DNA from: Schaalia sp. lx-260
GTDB taxonomy: Bacteria > Actinomycetota > Actinomycetes > Actinomycetales > Actinomycetaceae
DNA: 64,000 bases
Assembly: GCF_021083645.1 (NCBI RefSeq)
Contig: NZ_JAJNRQ010000004.1
Location: forward strand, 1-64,000
Direction: 5' to 3'
Every line of letters starts with the position of its first letter. Position 1 is the stretch's first letter. The notes beneath the pieces were generated by a model. The model was not told where the DNA came from. It saw nothing but the letters and a program-made list of their open reading frames with translations, and did no database searches. A program made the position numbers and the translations under genes. Below are positions 58,321 through 64,000 of this stretch, piece after piece.

Positions 58321-58350
58321 AGGTGCTTCTCATCATGGGAAGCACCTTTT
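58321..58350 (+). terminator. Intrinsic terminator after HAD phosphatase
   Basis: AGGTGCTTC pairs with GAAGCACCT around a short loop and is followed by TTT, 24 bp past the stop. Confidence 0.8.
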
Positions 58351-58370
58351 CATATGAGGTTACGGAGCAG

Positions 58371-58426
58371 CCCTGTGAGTTATCCGTACAGACCGAGGGC
58401 GGCAATGTATCCCTGTGACTTATCGG
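58371..58426. repeat. 16-bp imperfect direct repeat upstream of pyrE
   Basis: CCCTGTGA, G or C, TTATC, C or G, G occurs at 58371-58386 and 58411-58426, 40 bp apart, ending 48 bp before the pyrE start. It may be a pair of regulator sites; the function is not visible. Confidence 0.45.
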
Positions 58427-58474
58427 ATTATCCACATGCGATGCTCCCCACTCAGCCCAGCAAGAACCTAGACT

Positions 58475-59056
58475 ATGCTGATAGGTATGACACATGACTC
58501 TCACAAAGCCCGTCTTGCCGAATTGGTGAAAACTCTGGCAGTAATCCATGAGAAAGTTACCCTTGCCTCTGGCCGAGAGTCAGATTTCTATGTCGATATG
58601 CGACGCGCTACCTTGCATCACGAAGCAGCGCCGCTCATTGGTCACGTCATGCTTGATTTGCTGGAAGAATCTGGCTTTGCTCCCGGTGAAGACTATGTCG
58701 CTGTCGGCGGTTTAACTATGGGCGCTGATCCTGTTGCTGCCGCTATGCTGCACGCTGCTTCATCACGTGGCCTTGACCTTGACGCTTTCGTTGTGCGTAA
58801 AGCGGCAAAAGATCACGGCATGAAACGCCGCATTGAAGGACCCGATGTGGCCGGACGCAAAGTTATTGTCCTTGAAGACACTTCCACGACCGGTGGCTCA
58901 CCTTTAGAAGCTGCACATGCTCTGCGTGAAGCTGGAGCTGAAGTTGTCGCTGTTGCTGTTATCGTTGATCGTTCCACAGGTGCACAGGAAAAAATTGAAG
59001 CCGAAGGTTTCCCTTACTTTTACGCTCTCAGTTTGGAGGATATCGGTCTGGCCTGA
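58475..59056 (+). CDS. pyrE: Orotate phosphoribosyltransferase
   Basis: This 193-residue pyrimidine enzyme makes orotidine 5'-phosphate from orotate and PRPP. The PRPP loop is VIVLEDTSTTGGSPLEA; ASGRESDFYVDMRRATL and the flexible-loop AFVVRKAAKDHGMKRRIEGP match the family. It stands apart from other pyr genes. An in-frame ATG at 58487 is an alternative start; neither has a clear ribosome site. Confidence 0.94.
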   Translation: MLIGMTHDSHKARLAELVKTLAVIHEKVTLASGRESDFYVDMRRATLHHEAAPLIGHVMLDLLEESGFAPGEDYVAVGGLTMGADPVAAAMLHAASSRGLDLDAFVVRKAAKDHGMKRRIEGPDVAGRKVIVLEDTSTTGGSPLEAAHALREAGAEVVAVAVIVDRSTGAQEKIEAEGFPYFYALSLEDIGLA

Positions 59057-59364
59057 CGTGGGCCTACCTCAGTCATTGGCTGCCCTGCTAGTCCCCTCAT
59101 TCTGTCAGGTGATGAATTTTCATCTGAGTATGCGTGGGGGCACGTAAGTGCGGGGAAGCATATAACGGTAACACCATGTGGGGCGAAGGAAAGTCACTTT
59201 CTATCCCCTCAGATATGAGAACTGTGCAGGCGCATCAGTCGGATATGTAAAGCGCGCACAATCCCCTCGTTCTTGGGTTGAACTGATCTTCGTTCCGGGC
59301 GCGCGCCGACGAAAACGTGTAATCCCCGCACTTTTAGGCCAAGCACACTCCAGCTTTAACCTGC
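59057..59364. other. Convergent intergenic region, nothing recognised
   Basis: About 308 bp between pyrE and the oppositely oriented SDR gene. No convincing gene, RNA or terminator with a T run was seen. Confidence 0.4.
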
Positions 59365-60147
59365 TCACATATGCGGAATATTCTTCACAACTGCCCGCGT
59401 CACCCAACGCGGAGCCAAACGCATAGCTCCCATCAGGACCTTATTTAATGGGTCAGGCGTTACCAAAACACGGCCACGACGCACTGCCGCTAATGTCTGC
59501 GAAACCACGCTTTGCGGATGGGACCACGCCCATGAAGGCAAATCATGTACTGCCACACCTGCATTCTCAAAGAAAGCGGTACGTGTCGGTCCAGGCATAA
59601 CGCATGTCGCACTCACGCCTGTTCCAGATAATTCCATACTTAAACCTTCAGTGAAAGCTTTCACCCAAGCCTTATGAGCACTGTAAGTTCCCGCACCCGT
59701 TTCTGAGGCAACAGACGACACATTCACAATTGCCCCATGTCCGCGCTGAATCATTTGCCGCGTCGCGTGGTACGACAACACCATGACCGCATGAACCATC
59801 AGATCTAAAGCCCGCGTTTCACATTCAAGATCATTACTGACAAATGCGCGCCCTAAACCGTGGCCCGCATTATTTACCAGTAAATCCACAGGCTGATAGT
59901 TAATATCATGCGAGCGCTCCGTCAAAGTAAGGCGTTGGGCCACACGTGCAAGGTCCTTTGGGTCAGTAAGGTCTGCAACTATCACTTGTGTGCGCACACC
60001 TGCATGTTCATGCAGTTTGAGCGCAAGGTCGTGTAAAAGATTTTCACGTCGCGCCACAAGGATCACATCATGTCCCGCACGCGCTAATTGCCAACAGAAT
60101 TCTTCACCTAATCCAGAAGTAGCTCCGGTTACAAGTGCTGTTCCCAT
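59365..60147 (-). CDS. Short-chain dehydrogenase/reductase
   Basis: This 260-residue SDR has the cofactor loop TGATSGLGEEFCWQLARAG, the VDLLVNNAG strand, catalytic Ser in VNVSSVASETG and the YxxxK pair in TYSAHKAWVKAF. The ARR after the second strand suggests NADP preference. The C-terminus has a RAVVK-type basic helix often seen in the COG0300 group. The substrate is unknown. Confidence 0.9.
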   Translation of the reverse strand: MGTALVTGATSGLGEEFCWQLARAGHDVILVARRENLLHDLALKLHEHAGVRTQVIVADLTDPKDLARVAQRLTLTERSHDINYQPVDLLVNNAGHGLGRAFVSNDLECETRALDLMVHAVMVLSYHATRQMIQRGHGAIVNVSSVASETGAGTYSAHKAWVKAFTEGLSMELSGTGVSATCVMPGPTRTAFFENAGVAVHDLPSWAWSHPQSVVSQTLAAVRRGRVLVTPDPLNKVLMGAMRLAPRWVTRAVVKNIPHM

Positions 60148-60321
60148 ACTTTTAGGATAGGCAGACTCGTGTGAATACGCGCTTTGAATATGCGGGTACA
60201 GAGTTCACGCCCGCATAACGTGACGCATAGCGTCAGGGAACAGCCTTTTATCTCGACTCGGCAGTGCGACAACCCCCACACTTAGGTGCCGCATAACAGA
60301 AGCAGAGGTTAGGCTGAAGGC

Positions 60322-61140
60322 ATGAGAATAGCAACGTGGAATGTGAACTCCATTCGCACCCGAGTAGATCGTGTCCTCGCTTTTCTAGAACGTTCACACA
60401 CCGATATCCTTGCCATACAAGAAATTAAATGCCGTCCCGATCAGTTCCCCAGCCAGCCTTTTGAAGAAGCAGGTTACTCTGTCGTTGCCCACGGCTTGAA
60501 TCAGTGGAATGGCGTAGCGGTGCTTTCACGTTTGCCCATTATGAATGTGGAGACTTCTTTCCCGCATCAGCCAACTTTTGGCGAACCTCCCTGTGTAGAA
60601 GCACGCGCCCTTGGGGTGACAGTAAATATCGCAGGACAGACAGAACACGCAGGTCAGGAAAAACTTTTCACCATATGGAGCTTGTATGTTCCGAATGGCC
60701 GTGAATTGACGCACCCGCATTATGAGTACAAATTGCAGTGGTTGGCTGAGCTTAAACGACAAGGGCAATTATGGTTACATTCGCAACCTGATGCTCATAT
60801 TGCGCTGGTTGGAGACTGGAATGTAGCGCCTTACGATGAGGACGTATGGGATATGTCAGTTTTTGCGGGAGCAACTCATGTTTCCCCTGCAGAACGCGCA
60901 GCATTTCAAGCTTTTACTGAGGATGGTTGGGTTGAAGTGACTCGTGGGCGTGCAGATAATTACACGTACTGGGACTATCAAAAACTACGTTTCCCACGAA
61001 ATGAGGGGATGCGTATTGACTTCGTATATGCTTCTCCTGCTCTTACCAAGAAAGTAACGGGCGCACAGATTGATCGTGATGAACGCAAAGGAAAAGGCGC
61101 GTCCGATCATGTTCCTGTCATTGTTGATATCTCCTTGTAA
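60322..61140 (+). CDS. xthA: Exodeoxyribonuclease III
   Basis: This 272-residue AP endonuclease/3'-exonuclease of the EEP fold starts MRIATWNVNSIRTR. Metal-binding Glu lies in ILAIQEIKCRPDQFP; further motifs are SLYVPNGR, GDWNVAPYDEDVWD, MRIDFVYAS and the final GASDHVPVIVD. It functions in base-excision repair, downstream of enzymes such as the uracil glycosylase found earlier in the window. GAAGG lies just before the ATG. Confidence 0.96.
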   Translation: MRIATWNVNSIRTRVDRVLAFLERSHTDILAIQEIKCRPDQFPSQPFEEAGYSVVAHGLNQWNGVAVLSRLPIMNVETSFPHQPTFGEPPCVEARALGVTVNIAGQTEHAGQEKLFTIWSLYVPNGRELTHPHYEYKLQWLAELKRQGQLWLHSQPDAHIALVGDWNVAPYDEDVWDMSVFAGATHVSPAERAAFQAFTEDGWVEVTRGRADNYTYWDYQKLRFPRNEGMRIDFVYASPALTKKVTGAQIDRDERKGKGASDHVPVIVDISL

Positions 61141-61224
61141 AAGGAGTGTGTCAAAGGTTTTCAGGCGCGTATAAGGGTCTGGGCTTGTCTTGATCTTTCA
61201 TATGGTGACGGGAAGTTCATCCAC

Positions 61225-62085
61225 CTACAGGGCGCTGGCATAGGACAGGAGCACTGTGTTCATCTGTGACCAGTGCTCTTTATGCCATGCTCCGAAAGGC
61301 TCTGCCCCTAGGAAAACAGCTGCCACCTGATGGTCAGGGTCGATCCACATAAAGGAACCTGATACACCGAAATGACCGTATGAGTTTTCGCTGGCATTCA
61401 GCGGCATCCAGTGGGGGGTTTTCTGGCCTCGTATTTCTACGCCCAGTCCCCACGGGCATGGCGTGTGGCGGCCATATCCGGGAACAATCCCTGCAAGTTC
61501 AGGGAACTGGATGCTTGTTGCTTCACGGAATAGATCTGTGCTCAACAGCTGTGAGTCCCCTAATTCGCATGCGAAAAGTGTCAGATCTGTAATATTTGAC
61601 ATCCCTGAATGTGCGGGGCTGCCATCAACACGTGATTGGCTCATACCTAGAGGATCAAAAATATTCAGGTCAATCCAGCGTGAGGTGTCCACTCCTGCGC
61701 AGGCTTCCACATGTTCACATGCTTTTTCAATTCCAGCATTGGAATATATGCGACGTTTAAGCGGCTCTAATTGTGCAGTAGTGGAATCGAAAGGCAAGCC
61801 TGAGGCATGTGAAAGCAGATGCCGCATAGTTGCACCTTGGGGTCCTACTTCATCGTCCAGATGACACATTCCTCGGTCAACTGCGATCAGGCAGGCCCAT
61901 GTTGCAATCAGTTTTGTCACCGAAGCCAAGGGGTAGACGTGGTTCACGTTGCCTGCTTGTGCGACTACCTGCCCTTGGCGTACCAGTGCCCACGTGTGGT
62001 CGAAAGGTGGAATCAGGTGGGCAGGAAGCAGGTCAACAGATTGCATATGTACATCATGGCGCACATAGGGCGGTTCCGCATACAT
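61225..62085 (-). CDS. Serine beta-lactamase-like/esterase protein
   Basis: This 286-residue class C beta-lactamase-fold protein has the SxxK motif Ser55-Val-Thr-Lys58 in YPLASVTKLI, Tyr-x-Asn in RRIYSNAG and HFG near the C-terminus (YGHFGVSGSFMWID). No signal peptide, so it is a cytoplasmic hydrolase or esterase rather than a resistance enzyme. The ATG at 62085 overlaps the TGA of a small upstream frame (TGATG) with AGGGTGG ahead, suggesting coupling. A GTG three codons upstream is a weaker alternative. Confidence 0.82.
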   Translation of the reverse strand: MYAEPPYVRHDVHMQSVDLLPAHLIPPFDHTWALVRQGQVVAQAGNVNHVYPLASVTKLIATWACLIAVDRGMCHLDDEVGPQGATMRHLLSHASGLPFDSTTAQLEPLKRRIYSNAGIEKACEHVEACAGVDTSRWIDLNIFDPLGMSQSRVDGSPAHSGMSNITDLTLFACELGDSQLLSTDLFREATSIQFPELAGIVPGYGRHTPCPWGLGVEIRGQKTPHWMPLNASENSYGHFGVSGSFMWIDPDHQVAAVFLGAEPFGAWHKEHWSQMNTVLLSYASAL

Positions 62086-62378
62086 CAGAACCACCCTATG
62101 AACATGCTCTTGGAAAGATCTGTAGTATCGCTCCCTAGTTTTCTCACAGGAACCTCAAGCCCCATTCTTGAAGCTTGCCGAACTGATTCAGGAGGGCCGC
62201 AGGTGTTATAGGAGGCGATCAGAACTGTTTCAGGTTTCCGCACGCTTATTTCCTTTATGTTGTTTTTGTCAGAAAAACAATGGGGAACGCAAGCGGAAAT
62301 AATGATGAGAGCAACCAGAGGCACGCTCAGGATTTCACTGTCGTACTTCCAGTGATAATGCCTGAGAGTCCTCAGCAC
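62085..62378 (-). CDS. Possible small lipoprotein between clpB and hydrolase
   Basis: This 97-residue frame has a basic head, a hydrophobic segment and a lipobox-like IISAC (LVALIIISACVPHC), then a short polar domain (SYNTCGPPESVRQ). Its TGA overlaps the ATG of the beta-lactamase-like gene, and its start would overlap the end of clpB by 44 bases or, from GTG 62324, follow it by ten bases. It fills an otherwise empty gap. No family was recognised. Confidence 0.4.
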   Translation of the reverse strand: MLRTLRHYHWKYDSEILSVPLVALIIISACVPHCFSDKNNIKEISVRKPETVLIASYNTCGPPESVRQASRMGLEVPVRKLGSDTTDLSKSMFIGWF

Positions 62379-64000
62379 GTGTCACCACGATGGTATCGCC
62401 TTCTGTGACTTTATTTGCCAGTAGCAGACGCGCTAATGGGTCACCGATTTCGCGCTGAATAAAACGCTTCAACGGTCGTGCTCCATACGCCGGGTCATAA
62501 CCACGTGAGGACACATATGCTTTCGCCGCGTCATCCACGTGTAGGGTAATCCTACGATCAGATAAACGTTTACCTAGATCAGCGACCATCAGATCAACGA
62601 TGCTGTTGATTTCTTGAAGTGATAATGGGTCAAAGAAAACAATCTCATCCAGCCTATTCACAAATTCCGGTTTGAATGAGTGGCGAACGATAGCCATTGT
62701 TTGTTCGCGTTTTTCTTCTTCACCTAGTACGGGGTCTGCTAAGTATTGCGAACCCAGATTCGAGGTCAAGATGAGTACAACATTACGGAAATCAACGGTA
62801 CGCCCTTGACCGTCCGTTAAACGCCCATCATCAAGGACTTGAAGCAAGATATCGTAAACTTCCGGGTCAGCTTTTTCTACCTCGTCAAGAAGGACTACAC
62901 AGTACGGGCGACGACGCACAGCTTCAGTGAGCTGCCCACCTTGTTCGTAGCCTACATATCCCGGAGGGGCACCGACCAGACGCGACACAGAGTGTTTCTC
63001 TGAATATTCACTCATGTCGATACGAACCATTGCACCTTCATCGTCAAAGAGGAATTCTGCGAGCGATTTTGCCAGCTCTGTTTTACCGACACCTGTTGGC
63101 CCAAGGAATAAGAATGATCCTGTTGGACGGTCAGGATCTGCGATACCGGCACGTGAACGCCTCACCGCATGTGACACTGCGGCAACGGCTTTTTCTTGTC
63201 CTATCAGCCGTTGAGCGATTACTTTTTCCATATGGAGCAATCGTTCTGTTTCTGTTTGCAATAGTTTCCCTGTCGGAATACCTGTCCACGCTTGAACAAC
63301 TTCAGCAATTTCAGTGGGACCAACTTTTTCAGCAATCATTGGTTCTGTTGCATCTGTTGTTCGCATATCCGTTGTATGCGCTTCATGTTCTTGCGCTTGA
63401 GCGATTTGACGCTCCACTGCGGGAATCTCACCATTTTGTAGGCGGCCTGCCTCGTCCCAACGGTTTTCACGAATCGCAAGGTCAAGGGCTGTACGCAGTT
63501 CATCGAGTTGGACACGTAAATCACCTACACGGTTATGTCCGGCCTTTTCAGTTTCCCATCGGGCAGTAAGGGCAGCGAGTTCTTCTTGCTCATCAGCAAG
63601 GTCAGCACGCAGTTTCATTAAACGTTCTTGTGTGGCGTTGTCTTTCCCATCTGGGTCAGATTGCGTCAGATATGATTCTTCCATCCGCAGACGATCAACG
63701 CTGCGGCGACGTTCGTCAATTTCAACGGGGCTGGAATCAAGTTCCATACGTAGACGTGAAGCTGCCTCATCAATAAGGTCAATTGCTTTATCAGGTAACT
63801 GCCTGCCTGTAATGTAGCGGTGTGACAACTGAGCAGCCGCCACGAGCGCACCATCAGAAATTGTCACTTTATGGTGCGCTTCGTATTTCGGCGCGATTCC
63901 ACGCAAAATAGCAATCGTGTCCTCAACGGATGGTTCATCGACAAATACTTGTTGGAAACGCCGTTCTAAAGCAGGGTCTTTTTCGATATTTTCTCTGTAC
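62335..64000 (-). CDS. clpB: ATP-dependent chaperone ClpB, N-terminus beyond window
   Basis: The visible 555 codons run from the end of the first AAA+ module to the C-terminus. The reading frame continues to the right edge (YRENIEKDPALERRF, VFVDEPSVEDTIAIL). Present are the coiled-coil M domain (about 63350-63750), second Walker A GPTGVGKTELAKSL, Walker B VVLLDEVEKA, arginine-finger region and the RRITLHVDDAA small domain. ClpB disaggregates proteins with DnaK. The stop is followed by the small lipoprotein frame and hydrolase gene. Confidence 0.96.
   Translation of the reverse strand, partial: YRENIEKDPALERRFQQVFVDEPSVEDTIAILRGIAPKYEAHHKVTISDGALVAAAQLSHRYITGRQLPDKAIDLIDEAASRLRMELDSSPVEIDERRRSVDRLRMEESYLTQSDPDGKDNATQERLMKLRADLADEQEELAALTARWETEKAGHNRVGDLRVQLDELRTALDLAIRENRWDEAGRLQNGEIPAVERQIAQAQEHEAHTTDMRTTDATEPMIAEKVGPTEIAEVVQAWTGIPTGKLLQTETERLLHMEKVIAQRLIGQEKAVAAVSHAVRRSRAGIADPDRPTGSFLFLGPTGVGKTELAKSLAEFLFDDEGAMVRIDMSEYSEKHSVSRLVGAPPGYVGYEQGGQLTEAVRRRPYCVVLLDEVEKADPEVYDILLQVLDDGRLTDGQGRTVDFRNVVLILTSNLGSQYLADPVLGEEEKREQTMAIVRHSFKPEFVNRLDEIVFFDPLSLQEINSIVDLMVADLGKRLSDRRITLHVDDAAKAYVSSRGYDPAYGARPLKRFIQREIGDPLARLLLANKVTEGDTIVVTRAEDSQALSLEVRQ

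Noticed and set aside
61225-62085. Secreted beta-lactamase resistance gene
   Set aside because: There is no signal peptide and it has only generic class C fold motifs, so an intracellular esterase or hydrolase is more likely.

Overview
The window reads as a chromosome segment of a high-order actinobacterium, most likely an Actinomycetaceae relative (Actinomyces/Gleimia/Arcanobacterium type). Support comes from the block of membrane PH-domain proteins, a DUF2520 Rossmann protein, panC, panD and a short actinobacterial LysS; from LytR_C, DUF4032 and UgpC/MsmK-type genes; from a lone GroEL under HrcA-type (CIRCE) control; and from several sortase substrates whose visible sorting signals are all LAxTG. 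Base composition is near balanced rather than strongly GC-rich. The genus is a guess.

Layout. 1-12.8 kb is a surface-protein region. It holds a truncated giant adhesin with ten SHIRT repeats (minus strand, runs off the left edge), a YagU-like membrane protein, a small prealbumin-like LAHTG protein with a 21-bp tandem repeat, and a roughly 1970-residue C5a-peptidase-like subtilase with an LATTG anchor. 13-30 kb is mostly core: an oxidoreductase with a divergent HxlR regulator, a DUF4190 protein, the PH/DUF2520/pan/lysS block, an OmpR-type two-component system, an HD-like protein with a lost HD dyad, an orphan WXG100 protein, groEL with two tandem CIRCE operators, a LytR_C protein and ung.

30.2-41.0 kb is an accessory island bounded by a 37-bp direct repeat with one mismatch. 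One copy spans the ung stop codon and the other abuts the 3' end of tRNA-Thr(TGT). The island carries a lactococcin-972-like bacteriocin cluster (secreted peptide, two membrane proteins, an ABC ATPase and an overlooked 51-residue two-helix protein), in which the permease is split by an in-frame TGA. It also carries a five-gene operon that looks like a restriction or phage-defence system: a CxxC protein, an XRE regulator, an MmeI-type DNA methyltransferase whose usual nuclease motif is not visible, an SF2 helicase and a T5orf172-type GIY-YIG nuclease.

41-64 kb returns to core genes (a DsbA-like thioredoxin, a Ser/Thr kinase, a sugar-ABC ATPase, a DUF4032 kinase-like protein, a glycerophosphodiesterase, aldolase, a SpoU methylase, a HAD phosphatase, pyrE, an SDR, exonuclease III, a beta-lactamase-like protein and clpB). 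They are interrupted by a second giant adhesin with 13 MucBP-like modules.

The most striking pattern links the two giant adhesins. Each has a homopolymeric G tract (10 G and 12 G on the coding strand) inside its predicted promoter, about 66-76 bp before the start codon. In the MucBP gene the tract fills the spacer between TTGACG and TATAGA. This is the architecture of phase-variable promoters, and it suggests that adhesin expression switches by slipped-strand changes in tract length. Together with the internal tandem repeats that can change protein length, it points to a surface under strong diversifying pressure.
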